From the NCBI GenBank assembly GCA_025765615.1, contig JAIVFJ010000004.1, positions 620,001 to 684,000 on the forward strand: a stretch of 64,000 nt of DNA, written 5' to 3'. Position numbers and translations under genes: made by a program. Positions 1 to 11,547 of the stretch are shown piece by piece; position 1 is the first letter of the stretch, and each line of letters starts with the position of its first letter. Under the pieces are notes generated by a model. That model was not told the DNA's origin and ran no database searches. It saw nothing but the letters and a program-made list of their open reading frames with translations. Source of the stretch: Zopfochytrium polystomum (lineage: Eukaryota; Chytridiomycota; Chytridiomycetes; Chytridiales; Chytridiaceae).

Positions 1-434
1 CGGGTTATCCCCCCTCCTTTTTTAATTACTTGTGTTCTTGTATTGAATGTGCGCGATGGGCACTTCTCATCATGTCAAAATACTAACAATCAGTCCGTCT
101 ATGAAGAGAGGGAGGGCTTGTGCTTCTTGCTTGGCTTGGTCCCGTCTTTGTTGATGCGGCGTTGCAAAAGCCCCCGTACCTCGGCCTCCTCTGCGCGGCG
201 AATTGCTGCAAAACGATGGACCCTGGACAACGAGTCCAGCAACGTGCACATGTAGTCTGGGATCTTTTCCTCCAACTTTTAAAAACGGAGACGAAAAACG
301 AAGATTTTGATAGGTGACTTTTCTATTATGTAAAACGGAGACGTAAAAAAAAAAATAAAAAATAAAAAAAAAGACAAGACGGTCTGGGAAAAACGGTTGC
401 AACTTCGGGGGCTGGCTCTCTCCGTCATCAGGAA
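1..434. other. Intergenic, no gene recognised
   Basis: Short overlapping ORFs occur on both strands, but none shows a domain, a signal peptide or splice continuity. An A-rich tract lies near 345-375. It is probably the 3' flank of the RGS gene, whose stop is at 435. Confidence 0.5.
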
Positions 435-2572
435 TCAGCTCTGCGTCGGCGACTGAGTCTTGGCCGCTTTCAAAAACGAAGGCAGACTCGACAGCCTCAT
501 CATCGTCAACACGACCTCGAGCACTCCCGCAAAAACCGCAGGGTCGTACCGCTTCCTCGTCCGCTCTGACTCGCTCACGCTCTCTTGCCCCGGGACGTAT
601 CCCGTCTCCTCCAGGAGCTTGCGGATGACCTTTGCGGGCACGTTCAGCTCCATGTCTGCGTCTGGGGTGAAGTGGTCCTGAAGGATTTTGTTCAGGGCGT
701 CGTGCAGGGTCTGGACCAGTTGTGGCCTCGGTGTCGGGGGCGTAGTGGGCGCGGCGGAGAGGATTGGGAGGAGGTCAGGGGGAAGAGCCGCGTAAAGCGC
801 TTGGTATGACTGGTAGGCGTTGTAGAACTCCATGTTTTCCTCAGAGTGCTCGTTCCGCAGAAATTCGTAAAAGTCTGGTGGGGGGAACAAGTTTAGCGTC
901 GAGGCATACTCAGAGAAAATAAGAAGCGCTTCCATGCCTTTGTAGCTCAGAGGTGGCTCCAGCTGGTTGTCGAGAACTTGCTGGAGCGTGATGCTCGACT
1001 TCGATTTTGTCGACGAGGTCGTTGAAGCCGGAGTCGACGGCGACGCAGCCATTTCGCTGATGGCCGAAACCGCGGTGGGACTCTTCACAATCGAAGACCG
1101 GTCGCTGGGCGGGACGGACTGCACGCTCATCCCCGACGTCCTCCTCGACAGCCGCTCGGACGCGTCCTCCGCCTTCACGCCCGTCGCCGCCGCCACCTGC
1201 TTCCGAAAGTTTGGAAAGCTCGAAAACTCGATCACCACCACGACGTGGTCGAGTACGGCCTTGAACACCTCCGGGCGCAGGTCGCCGCGCTCCTTGATCG
1301 CGGCCAGCAGCGTCGAGCGCATCTTGTGCGTGATGTTGAGCTCCTTTTCCGCGTCGTCGACAAAGTACTTGCGCAGGATTTCGTCGAGGTGGTCCGTCAG
1401 CTTTGACAGCTCTTGCGGCGGGGTGCCCGAGGAAGGAGAGTCCTGGGAGAGGAGAAATTCGGCGGGCACGTTGTTCGCCAGTTCGTTGTACTTTTGCATG
1501 TCGAGATAAAAGTCTGCGTTCTCTTCCGAGTGCTCTTTGCAGAGGAAATCGTAGAAGTCTAGGAAAAAGAGTGTGAACGTTCTACTTCCATGAGTCGCAC
1601 CCACAAAAAACGAACCTTGAAAGCTGTAGGGCGACGGAAGCTTGTTTTCCAACACCTGCCTCAGCACAACCGATTTCGCCGTGCTGCTTGTCCGTCTCGC
1701 CAAACCAGTCGCCCCCTTCCTTGGGAGTTTCTCCCGCCAGTCCCGTTCCCCCCGCGGTCGGCGCCCCCGCCGACACGGCCGCGGCGACCATCGTGGACGT
1801 CAACGGGCTGACCCCGACGGACCTGCAAAAGCTCGGGAAGCTCGACAGCCGCAGCATCGTGCACACGTTCTCGACCGCCGCGTCGAACACCGCCGGCCGA
1901 AAGTCCTGGTCCCGCCAGATCGCTTGCACCACGTGCGACGCGATCTTGGCTGGCACGTTCAGCTCCTTCTCGCCGTCGCTCGTGAAGAAAGTCGCGAGGA
2001 TCGAGTCCAGCGCCGAGGTCAGCGGAACGAGCTCCGGACGCGCCGGTTGGCCGTCGTCTGCGGCTGCGCCGCCGTCTTTGCTTGGGACCAGCAGCTCGGC
2101 CGGGACCGTCGATGCGAGCCGTGTGTACTCCTTCACGGCCATGTAAAACTCGAGGTTCTCTTCAGAGTGCTCGCGGCAGAGAAAGTCGTAGAAATCTAAT
2201 TTTCCCCGTCAACGGGAAAGTCGAAAGCGGGGGTGAGATCTCGCAGACGGCAGACGTGAGAAAGGAAAATTGGAGAGAGTGTCGATCGAGGACCAGGGCC
2301 GAGCCCCCCCTTGTTTTTCATCTCCCAGCTCAACCCATACCTTGATAGCTGAGCGGACTCTCGAGCTCGTCGTCAAGCACCTTTTGAAGCGGCACCCGCT
2401 GCGGCTGTGCAGAAGCGTCGAGCGAGGGCAGATCCGCGGTCGCATCCGCGACGCCGGCGCTGTGCGATGCCCGGTGCTTTGCGCCGGCGTTCCCCGCGCC
2501 GTTAGCGTCGATCCATACCCTCGCCGACACGAGGTTCAGCGAGAGAGGGCGAGGGTTCCTATCGACACCCAT
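435..2572 (-). CDS. Triple RGS-domain protein
   Basis: Regulator-of-G-protein-signalling protein with three tandem RGS-like domains. RGS domains bind activated G-alpha subunits and speed GTP hydrolysis at the membrane. Each domain shows a DFYDFL or DFYEFL motif followed by EHSEEN and an aromatic stretch, and ends near SSFPSF or SSLPSF. Exon 1 is 2572-2341. The first intron (2196-2340) joins SYQ to DFYDFL. Matching introns interrupt domain 2 (1559-1615, 57 nt) and domain 3 (875-937, 63 nt, with a GC donor). All three sit at the same codon in the same phase, so the domains and their introns duplicated together. Between domains 1 and 2 the frame shifts by one; a GTCCGT donor near 1840 and an AAG acceptor near 1730 would restore it, but that intron is the least certain part. 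A 30-nt homopolymer lies just upstream of the ATG. The family call is secure; the partner G-alpha is unknown. Confidence 0.82.
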
Positions 2573-2580
2573 TTTCGTTT

Positions 2581-2582
<2 letters not shown>

Positions 2583-2612
<30 letters not shown>
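2583..2612. repeat. Poly-T homopolymer (30 nt)
   Basis: Uninterrupted T tract on the + strand, that is poly-A immediately upstream of the RGS start codon on the - strand. It may lie in the 5' UTR or promoter. Confidence 0.9.
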
Positions 2613-2616
<4 letters not shown>

Positions 2617-3286
2617 AACCTGCGAGGGGTGGGCCTGGGTGCTGAGTGCGAAGTCCAACGTTGGATCAAGGAAGTCTGAATCTCTCGTCAGGTGTTGCTC
2701 CTCGGTCGACGGAAGGGTCTGAAGCGAAACGCTTGAAAAGAGCTGCTAACACTTAAAATTGGCGCCCTCCGCCCGTCGCTTCTACGGTGAGGTACGAGGT
2801 GACTGGTGCTGGTAGGGCCGCGTGCAAGAACAGCCTTCGAGGTTCTGGAATTTGTTTGGGGGGGAGGGGGCTGGGTCGTTCCAGAACGTTGAAAACAGCA
2901 CGTAAGAAAATTGTCCTTCCGATGGGTGTCTTCGCAGCCAGCCAGCGCCGATCTTACCCACTCTTTGCCGCCCTTATCTTCCAATGGTGGGGGGGGGGGG
3001 GGGGGGGGGGGGTGTGGGAACCGTTGGGAATGGCCCTGCGGACTAGCTTTCTTCGGCTTAATACTGCACCAACTCTGCAGATCTACGACGAAGAAAGAAA
3101 ATAAAAATAAAATAAAAAATAAAAAGAGATATGTAGAGCAAGATTCAAAACGACTGCTCTCAAGCACGAGGAGAGCAAGAGGAACTGCGTAGTTGATGCA
3201 ACATTATACCCAAAGTCCGAGTGCTTCTGCAGTGGGCCGGGGAAAAAGCGAACAGAGGGCGTGTCGATTCATTTTTGTTCCACGCC
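2613..3286. other. Intergenic region with a long G run
   Basis: No supported gene. Contains a G homopolymer of over 20 bases around 2989-3012 and an A-rich stretch near 3090-3125. It separates the divergently transcribed RGS and MOSC genes and probably carries both promoters. Confidence 0.5.
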
Positions 3287-4607
3287 ATGTCCGCCACCAG
3301 CGGCCCCAACACCGCCACAAGCACGCTTCTCGCCGTCGCGGCGGCGCTCGTCGCTGCTGCCGCCGTGACGGCTGTGCTGTACCAACGAAGCCTGTCCTCC
3401 TCCTCGTCCTCCTCCTCCTCCTCGAGTACGCGCAAGATCGCCGCCACAAGCCCCAGGCGCAGCCTCCCCCGCGACATCCGCGTCGTCGATCTCGTCATCT
3501 ATCCCGTAAAGTCGTGCGCTGCCGTCCGCGTAAAGGCCGCTTGGGTCAACCAGTTCGGATTCGAGTTCGATCGCCAGTGGATCATCGTCGACAAGGACGG
3601 CAACATGGTTAGTGAGCTTAGCGATGTAGCTTCCCTCTCCCTTCCGTTAGTCATGCATCTTGACGCTGTATTCATCCTTCGCCTCGGGCTTTGTAGTTGA
3701 CGCAGCGCGAACACCCGAAAATGGCGTTGATTAAGCCAACACTCTCTTCGAGCGAAGCAGGCCCCGACGCATACAGCCATGGCGGCTCGCTCACCCTCTC
3801 TCACGAGTCCGCGTCCTCAACGGTCACCGTTCCGTTCCGTAAATCGTTTGAAGCGGTCAGATCGGTTCCCATCCCCGTTTGGAAATCTGTCGTCGACGGT
3901 GTCGACGAAGGCGATGAAGCCGCCAGGTGGGTGTCCCAAGTGCTCGGCGTCGAGGCAAGGCTGTTTGTGAAAGATCCGAGGACTCGGAGGTCTCTGCCGG
4001 CAAAGCATACGCCAGGTCGCGAATCGTACTCGCACGACCCTCAGGTGTGTAATTATCATCAGACCCACTGCGTTCTTTCTCTCAGCCACACATTCCTTGA
4101 CCAACAACCACACCATTTCACCAGACCGCCTTTGCCGACGGCTTCCCGTTCCTCCTCACCTCGACAACATCCCTCGCTGACGTCAACGCCCGCTTCAAAG
4201 AAATCTCCCCGTCCCTCCCAACCCTCGACACCCTCAACTTCCGCCCCAACATCGTCGTCGCCGCGGCCCCGGGCGGCGACGGCGAGCCCGCGCTCGCCCC
4301 CTTCGTCGAAGAATCCTTCAAAACCATCGCCATCGGGCCCGACCGGCAAAAATTCTACGTCGCCAGCCGCTGCACCCGCTGCCAGATGCCCGGCGTCGAC
4401 TTCACAAAGGGAACCGCCAACCCGGAGGTCTCGAAGGCGCTCATGAAGTTTCGCCGCGCGGACCCCGGCGACAGGTTCCAGGCGTGCTTTGGAATGAACC
4501 TGAGCCACGCCGATACCGGATTTGTCGTCCGCGTCGGCGACCAGGTTGCGGTCGTCGAGTTTGGCGTGCATAACAGGAAGGAAGGGATGTGGAGGCCGGG
4601 CATGTGA
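3287..4607 (+). CDS. MOSC-domain protein, mARC-like molybdenum enzyme
   Basis: 383-residue protein with exons 3287-3607, 3697-4044 and 4125-4607, all in phase with GT-AG ends. An N-terminal hydrophobic anchor (about residues 14-32) and a polyserine stretch precede a MOSC N-terminal beta-barrel domain with IYPVKSC, FDRQW and the LTQREHPKMALI segment, the last created by splicing. The C-terminal MOSC domain carries the Cys pair in SRCTRCQMPG (about residues 306 and 309), a candidate molybdenum ligand site, and ends in GMWRPGM. Family knowledge: mARC/YcbX proteins bind molybdenum cofactor and reduce N-hydroxylated substrates with cytochrome b5 partners. The N-terminal anchor fits the outer-mitochondrial-membrane topology of mARC. 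Substrate specificity cannot be read from the sequence. Confidence 0.9.
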
Positions 4608-5089
4608 TTATTACGAAGACTTTTGTTTCGGCTCTCGTGGCAACGCCTTCAGCCGTATTTTTTGAGCATGCCATTTCTTTGCCCCTCACCATGCAGTCTG
4701 AATCCATTGAACATTTTTTGTGATTCAAGCGTCTACTTCTAAAGATGCCCAAACAAGACAAGCAAAAGTGCCAACATTGTTTTTACTAAAGACTGTTTTT
4801 ACTAAAGACGACTCGACCCCACCACTTTCGTCTTGTCTAATCGTGCAGATTTCACGAGTGATGTAACCGACTTTTTATTTGACCAGAAAAACAAAGAGGT
4901 ACTGAATTCAGCTCTAGTTGGTCCTCATAGAAGGCGATTTGAGGTTTCTCAACAACCAATTTTCTGCTGTGCTCCGCGCATCGGCAACCTGACCCAACAC
5001 ACATGGCCCCACCACACAACCCCACCCTCTTCACAAAAACCTGAAAAAAAAAAAGCACACGCTTTCTTCCTCGTGCCAGTACGCCCCCA
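4608..5089. other. Convergent intergenic region
   Basis: Lies between the 3' ends of the MOSC gene (+) and the GGT gene (-). No ORF with supporting features; probably 3' UTRs of both. Confidence 0.5.
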
Positions 5090-7229
5090 CTACACCGCCG
5101 CGGCCCTCGCGGCCAACTGCCTGACCTCGGTCCCGCCCACGATCGTCCCGTTCCCGAGCAGCACCTGCACGCCCTGCGCCGACGACGACCCGGGCGCCAC
5201 AAAGGTCACGTTGTGCCCGAGCCGCGAAAGGTACGCGGCCGTCGCGTTCGAGAACCCGCGCCATCCCGGGATCGCGGGGGACGACGCCGCCCACTCGAGC
5301 TGCGTGCGCGCGGGGGAGAGTTGGTCGTGCCAGCGCGGGGCGGCCTTTTTTTTGGATGTTGGGAGGAGGACGTTAGCGTCAAGTGGGAGTTTTTTTTTTT
5401 TTTTTTGGAAAACAAGGGCACGCTACGCGCCGTCCCGCAAGAACAAAAAAAAAAAACCCCACTCACCAACGCCTCCTGGATTCCCATGCCCCCGAGCACC
5501 CTCCACGCGTTCTGAAAATTCGCCGTAATGATGCGCGACCCGCCCGCGGACCCGATCGCAAACTCGACGCGCCCCGTCGCGACGTCCTCGACGATCACCG
5601 GGCTGATGGACGACAGCGGCCGCTTGCCCGGGCGGATAAAGTTTGCCGGCGCCGCCGGGTACCCGAACGCGTTGACCGAGCCCGGGGAAGAGAAGTCGTC
5701 CATCTCGTCGTTGAGGACGAAGCCGTCGGGCGTTTTGAGCTGGGAGCCCCAGAAGAGGCTGCGGGGGGGGGGGAGTTGGTTTCAGGGAGGTGCGGCGGCG
5801 AAGGGGCGAAGGGGCGTGAGAAGAAGGTTTTGGGAAGGTGGGAAAAGGTCGTACTTCACGGTCGTGGTCAGGGTGACGGCCATGCCGTCGCTGTCGATGA
5901 CGGCAATGTGGCTGGTGCCGGCGTCCGAGAGCACGTCGAGGTTGGCCGGGTCGTAGTACGACGGAGGGAACGTGGTGGTGTCGCTGATTTTGGCGCGCTT
6001 TTCTTTGGCGGCGGCGATGGTGAGGTACTGGTCCTGGAGCGAAGTCACGTTCGACACGAACGCCGGGTCGCCGTAGTTGGTGCGCTCGCCGTAGGCAAAC
6101 TGCAAAGGAGCGGGAAGGAGTGAGCAAACAAACTCAGTATCGGATGGCCAAACTCTTCGAGACGCCTTTTTTCCCGTACCTTGACCGCTTCGATCATGCG
6201 GTGCGTGGTCAGGTTAAAGTCCGCCGCGGCAGTCTCCTCCTCGGTGAACTGGTCCATGGTGAGCAGGGCGCTGAGCACGACCGAGCCGCTGCTCGGAGCG
6301 ACGGTCGACCAAACCCGCTTTTTGCCCCCCTGAACGACAATGCTCCTCGGCTCCCTGATAACGACCTTGTACGCGGCCAAGTCTTCCAACGTCAAGATGC
6401 CCCCGTTCGCGCGGACCGTCTCGACCGTGCGCTCGGCCATCGGCCCCGAATAAAACGCGTCGGCCCCGCCGCTCGCCAGCGCCTCCAGCGCGTCCGCCAG
6501 CCGCGCGTTCCGCACCGTGTCGCCCAGCCCGGCCGCCGTGCCGTTCGCGCAGTACACCTCCGCCCAGTACTCGCTCCCGCACATCAACCCCGCGTACGAC
6601 GCAATCGCCCCGGCCAGCTGCGACGGCACGCGGAACCCTTCGCGGTTCAGCCGCACCGCGGGCGCAAACAGCTCGGCCCACGCCAGCCGCCCGTGCCGCG
6701 CGTGCAGCGCCTCCCACCCGCGCAGCTCGCCGGGAACTCCGACGGCGAGCCCGCCGACGGTCGACGCGGTCTTGTCCGCGTTCGAAGAGTACATCGTCTC
6801 GTTCCCCGCCGCGGGCATGCTCTCGCGCATGTCGATCATCTCGACGGAGCCACTAGGCGACCGGACGAGGATGAACCCGCCGCCGCCGATGCCGGAGTGG
6901 AAGGCGTCGATCGAGCCGACGCACAGGGTCGCTGCGATCGCGGCGTCGGCGGCGTTGCCGCCCGCGAGGAGGACGTCGGCGCCGACGTTGGAGCACACGT
7001 CGACTTCGGTCGCGACGGCGCCGCGGGGGCCCGAGACTGAGTGCTCGGGGGGAAGGCCTTGCGACGGCGCCTGCAGGGCGGGGAGCGGTGTCGGGGTCGG
7101 GGTTGGGGGCGTGTAGGAGCCGGCGGTTGTAGTGCAGGGAGGGGCTGCTGCTGCTGGGGCGGCCGTGGGTGACAGCAGGAGAAGAAGAGCGGCTGCGGCC
7201 ACCGCGTAGAGAAGAGGGCGAGGGCGCAT
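5090..7229 (-). CDS. Gamma-glutamyltranspeptidase
   Basis: 613-residue secreted or membrane-bound GGT, an N-terminal-nucleophile hydrolase that cleaves gamma-glutamyl bonds of glutathione. Exons run 7229-6180, 6099-5855, 5758-5467 and 5344-5090, with all phases consistent. A signal peptide or anchor of about 28 residues comes first. Family landmarks: GAVATEVDVCSNVGADVL, LLAGGNAADAAIA, SGIGGGGFIL, and the autocleavage site GTSHIAVIDSDG with candidate catalytic Thr about residue 412. Also NLFWGSQL (formed across a splice), the substrate-binding LSSISP segment and APRWHDQL. The last intron contains a T/A homopolymer and its acceptor follows an A8 run. A TATA-like TATAAAAAA lies about 120 bp upstream of the ATG. 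The large and small subunits after self-cleavage would be about 380 and 200 residues. Confidence 0.95.
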
Positions 7230-7344
7230 CGGCTTTTTGGTTGTTGTGTAGCGAGTATGCGAGTGAGAGAGTGTGTGTGTGTCTGAGTGCGCCAGTCGTG
7301 TGTGCGTGCGCAGTGATTGAATGTGGGTTGATTCGGGGCCTCGG

Positions 7345-7353
7345 CTTTTTTAT
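7345..7353 (-). promoter_or_regulatory. TATA-like element of the GGT gene
   Basis: TATAAAAAA on the - strand, about 120 bp upstream of the GGT start codon. Assigned by position and motif only. Confidence 0.4.
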
Positions 7354-7378
7354 ACAGTGAGCGAAGGGTGTGCAACTG

Positions 7379-7432
7379 TCTCTCTCTCTCTGTCTCTCTC
7401 TCTCTCTCTGTCTCTCTCTCTCTCTCTCTCTC
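7379..7432. repeat. (CT)n microsatellite
   Basis: CT dinucleotide repeat with GT interruptions. More CT/GT-rich blocks follow at about 7565-7620. The apparent ORFs over it are low-complexity artefacts. Confidence 0.9.
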
Positions 7433-7741
7433 GTTTCAATCTTGCAGCCAAATTTGCTATCGGTGGCCGTTGCGTGGCTGGGCCTGCTGCACGTTTGCTC
7501 TGTCTGGGCCGCGCTTTCCTTTTTCGGTCCTGGAGTGTCTGTCCGTCTGTCTGCCTCTTGGGCTCTGTCTCTCTCCCTCTGTCTCTCTCTTCGTCTGTCT
7601 CTCTGTCTCTCTGTCTTCTCCGGACCGAGAACGCGCTTCGTGGGTTTTTGGAGCCCTTTGAAGGAGGGTCAGGGACAGAAGCAGACAAGACGGGCGCGTG
7701 GGCGGAGCACCCGTGGTCCGACTCGCCAGTCGAGGTTCAAA

Positions 7742-7915
7742 GACGAGGACGAGAGAGAGAGACAGAGAGAGAGAGAGATAAAGAGATATATGCATTTAAT
7801 ATACATGAACATTCCAGCCATAGATAGAGAGAGATGGAGATAGCGATAGAGATGAGCAGAGATTGATGGAGATAAATACATAATAGATAGAGAAAGAGAG
7901 AGAAAGATATCTTTC
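7742..7915. repeat. GA/GATA-rich low-complexity tract
   Basis: Imperfect GAGA, GATAGA and GATGGAGATA units. No gene is visible here. Confidence 0.8.
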
Positions 7916-7991
7916 TTTTTCTTTTTATCTATTGTACAATTATTTTGTAGAATATGTCCGACTGACTGTAAGCCAGCATCGATCGCAGCAG

Positions 7992-9028
7992 TGTGAGACT
8001 ATGCTCACCCCTTCGACCCTGGGATCTGGGCCCTAGAGTGAGGGAAAGCAAATAATAAGCTAAAACTAACTTTATTGGGCTATTGTATTGGGTGTTTCAG
8101 CCCTACTACTTGCCTAGTCCACGAAGTATCCCTACTGATCTGTCTAACTCGGGTCTCAAACACAAAGAATGAACATTCAGAGGACAATCCTCTGAGGGAT
8201 TGGTGCTGGAGCACTGATTACTTGCGTGGCTGTGGGCTGATGCGAGGGGAAATGGAAGGGCACTCCTGAGGGCGCAACACAACTGCAGAATAAAGAGAGA
8301 GAAGAGGGAAACTTGGGTTTTTATCTCAGGAACCCAATCTCAAATACAACAGGAGCAGTTAATAGCGACGGGACGGGCAGGGTGCGACCTAGCGCCCCTT
8401 GTTGCGGATGGTGCTGTGGGAGCCCTGGTCGTTGCCAGCAACAGGGGGGAGAGAGAGAAGGGAGTCGACTATGTATGGGTTGGAAGGTCACCAGCAGGGA
8501 ACTTGCATGCAGAAACACCTGCGATCGTACACGCACCCTGCCGGGCTGTGTTGGCACAATCACTCGACCAACGGGCTTCATCACACCGCACTCATACTCA
8601 CACATCTCACTCTCACAGCAAAAGGACTGAGGCAGGCAGTTGTAGATCGAACTCTCAGGTGTCAGGGACCACGCAGGGCGCGGCCACCAACACCCTAGTA
8701 GGGTCGACGATGCCACAAATTAGGCAGGCTTGTGTTACAGCCTGTCAGGCACCCCATCCCGAGGCAGTCAGACAGTCTCTGTTAGTCACTGAAAAAGAAA
8801 ATATGTTGAGAAAACCCTGGCGCAACGGACACTGTTAAGACAAAAGTAGTAAAAGCAGGCCCAATAACGAAGACGGGTTAGCTGCAAATACACTTTGATA
8901 ACTCCTTGGAAACTAAAGAATCAGGAATAATAATAGGGTCCCAATCCTTGCAGTTTTATGACACATACGCTTGTTTTTGCGAATATAATCCCTAGACTTT
9001 ATCACTGAGACCTCAGTGTAGTCTCACA
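7992..9028. mobile_element. Putative 1.04-kb solo LTR
   Basis: The segment begins TGTGAGACTA and ends TAGTCTCACA, a perfect 10-bp terminal inverted repeat with the TG...CA ends typical of LTRs. It is flanked by GCAG on both sides (7988-7991 and 9029-9032), consistent with a 4-bp target duplication. No coding domain is recognisable inside. A long solo LTR is the simplest reading; a non-autonomous TIR element is an alternative. Confidence 0.5.
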
Positions 9029-9031
9029 GCA

Positions 9032-10616
9032 GCTTTGCAGGTGGCCGGAGCAACTGCGACAGCGCTGCGGTTTTCAGATCCTGGCCAATCGCCAGTCCCA
9101 TTCCCTCCTGCACCTCTTGAGATCCTGATCCCTCCTACCCTGTGCAAGGAGGATTTGGAACAAGTGTCAGGCTTGCACTTGGCAAGCGTGATTGCGCTGC
9201 CACCGTGCAAGGTAGTAAACAACTCTGGTAATTTGACAGCAGTGTGCGCTAGCAGCGTGGACACCACTGCAAGTGATTTGACGGAGATGATAGCAAGAGC
9301 GGCAGCAGGGATTGCGCGTGCTTGTGGTGCGGATTCTGCAACGGGGGACCAATATCCAGCCAACTCGTTTCGGCTGCAAAAACGGTACGTACATAGCGTT
9401 GTGCAGTCGAAAACGCTCTAATATTTTCTCAGAAGGTGCATTTTCCAAGCACATCAACGGGATCACATCCAGGCAGAAATATTATTTCGACGCAACAAGG
9501 GACTCGCCAATCATTGCAAACTACGTTTGTGCATGCATTCTTGCAGGAATTCAGGAGAGTGAATATTTTCAAGCTATTTCGGACTGGTTACCCAAACAGG
9601 CACTTGTACTTAACGGTTCAAAGACTGTTCTCTTTAACCCTAGCAAACCAAGGAGCCTGAAGCGCCATTGGAAAAAAAGAGGCAGGTTTATGAACTGGTA
9701 ACTGTCAGGAACATGGCAGGACAGGACAAGGCAGACAAGGGACTGAGAGGAGTGATGATTGTATTGGAAACAATAATTCACTTGAGGGATGGGACAGGTC
9801 CCCCATCCCCCTTTTATACCTTTTGAGAGTCTTCCTTGTCAAGACTCAAAGAAAGTTCCAGAAAGAGCAATTAGTAATACAATGATACCAATGATACCAA
9901 TGACAACAAGACAAGTCAGGAAAGCAAAGAATGTTCCAGAAGGTTCCAGAAGGTTCCATGAAGGAATGTTCAAGAAGGTTCCAGAGGTTTCCAGAGGGTG
10001 ATTCATAACAGTAACATAACAAACAAGTTTTTTTGCTGACTGCTACGCCATGTAGCAGGGTGATGGCTTTCATAACACATTCTTGCTGGCAGATTGACTC
10101 AATTGTGATGGGCAAACCTGTCCCTGACCTTCCGACACGTCCGCCAGTGCAAGCTCCCCTAAACTCTTTTGGGAATCGTTTGAAGGAGGAGCTACTGGCC
10201 AAAATTGTCTCCAAAATTCAGCCATCTGCCCCTTTTCCAACTCCCTTCAGATGTTGAGACTGATGACACTCCTGCACCTGCTGCTGCAGCAATATTGCCG
10301 GGTGAGTCATTGTTTCCTGAAGCAACTTAAAGATGGAATCTAATTGTTGAAAGACTCTGCTGATTCTGATAAGGCCAATTATAGCTCTGTTGATTCTAAG
10401 AAGGCTGATGCTACCAATGTTGCTGCATCTGCTGATTTCCCACTTGCTGGACCATCAACGGCAAACGCAGCCTCTCAAATCGCCAGTTCCAGCTCAACTG
10501 GTGGTGCTAATATTCCTCTTGATTCTGGACCCTCAACAGCAACTGCTCCGCTGAACACAACTGCTGATGCTCAACCAAAAAGAGCTGCTGCTGCTGCAAA
10601 GTGGCCTGGAAGGTGA
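9032..10616 (+). pseudogene. Mobile-element-like coding remnant split by a solo LTR
   Basis: Coding-like stretches of lower GC than the neighbouring genes run at about 9035-9420, 9390-9701, 10033-10255 and 10344-10616. They contain stops and frame changes and are interrupted by the solo LTR at 9703-10010. Visible segments include CGxDS- and CSRKRS-type motifs and a Ser/Ala/Thr-rich tail. I do not recognise the family. The composition and the nested insertion suggest an old transposon ORF. Confidence 0.35.
9703..10010 (-). mobile_element. Solo LTR (family A), copy 1
   Basis: 308-bp copy of the element also present at 55371-55682 and partly at the right edge of the window. On the - strand it starts TGTTATGAATCACC and ends CCTGACA. 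A 5-bp target duplication GTAAC flanks it (9698-9702 and 10011-10015). It contains a GTATAAAAGG TATA-type promoter. No internal retrotransposon region adjoins it, so it is a solo LTR formed by recombination. Confidence 0.88.
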
Positions 10617-10834
10617 CAACGAAATTCAAGCTTCCGCCATCCATATATTCTCGGCAGACTGCTGCAAAACAAACCACAGAGACCCGCTTCCTGGACGCTG
10701 TCGACCGGCTGTCGGCCCCCGGCAGCCTGCTCGTGGGCAACAGGTGGGGCAAGGAGTACTTCCAGTGGGGGCTGCCGGCCTGCAGACGGCGACCGGTGCC
10801 GACGGTGACGGGAGGGGCAAGGGCGAGGCGTGAG

Positions 10835-11123
10835 TCACGCATTCAAAGGATCTGCGCAAGGGGTTCCACGATGGACGGGTGGCGCAGGGAGACGCTGCTC
10901 ATGCGGGACCACGAGGCGCTGTACTCTGGGGACAAAGTGGGACAAGGCGGCGTTGGGCGGATTCAAAACGCCAAAGGAGCCGGCGATCGTCGGGCCGTGG
11001 AGGATGGAGTTGTTTGTGAAGAAGGTGAGGGATGACACGGAGGCGGCGGCGGGAGAGGAGGCGACGGCTGAAGCGATGGCGAAACCTTGGCCCGCCGTGC
11101 TTCCAAGCTGTTCATCTTGTTGA
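10835..11123 (+). pseudogene. Fragment paralogous to 12480-12690
   Basis: Two frames together encode RETLLMRDHEALYSG and then GTKWDKAALGGFKTPK followed by PWR and an acidic tail. The switch falls at the GGGGACAAAGTGG stretch, so one frameshift separates them. The same protein segment, in one frame, lies at 12480-12690. A related upstream piece (TRFLDAVDRLSAPGSLL, GKEYFQWGLPA) lies at about 10680-10790. The function of this family is unknown. Confidence 0.45.
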
Positions 11124-11547
11124 TACAAACAGATCAGCGAAAAAAGAAAAGAAAAAAAAACATTTTTGACATAACGAGACAACCAGAGACCTAAAAGGTA
11201 CACTTTATCAAACCGATCAAGATGCTCAACCCTGCCTGCGCTCTTAATCAGCTCATTCGCCCAACCGCGTTTGGAGAGCCTTTCTAAATTTTAATGTCTT
11301 TCTTTGGAGCGTTTGGCTGAGCACTGCCCCATCTCCGCCGCCGCTGTTTCTCGGTGTTGCCGATCAAGCCGGGTTCCGCTGGGCTCCGATGCTTCTTTCA
11401 CTCGGTTGTGGCCCACGTGTCTTCCACTGCTTGACCATCACCTCTCCTCAATACGTTCTGTGAAAGCGCCTTTCTCAACGCTGCGTGAACCCAAAGCAAT
11501 GATATATATAGAGTAAAGCAGAAATAACTTTCATCCATATTTCCACA
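11124..11547 (+). promoter_or_regulatory. Upstream region of the ART-like gene with TATA box
   Basis: No gene recognised. GATATATATAGAG at about 11503 lies about 45 bp upstream of the ATG and resembles a TATA box. Confidence 0.45.

Noticed and set aside
3193..3612. Arg-rich + strand ORF overlapping the MOSC first exon
   Set aside because: Different frame from the MOSC exon, no domain, arises from GC-rich codons.
5383..6127. Long ORFs on both strands across the GGT introns
   Set aside because: They run through introns identified from GGT frame continuity and lack any domain.
7368..7843. Ser/Leu-rich and Arg/Glu-rich ORFs
   Set aside because: Translations of CT/GA microsatellites.
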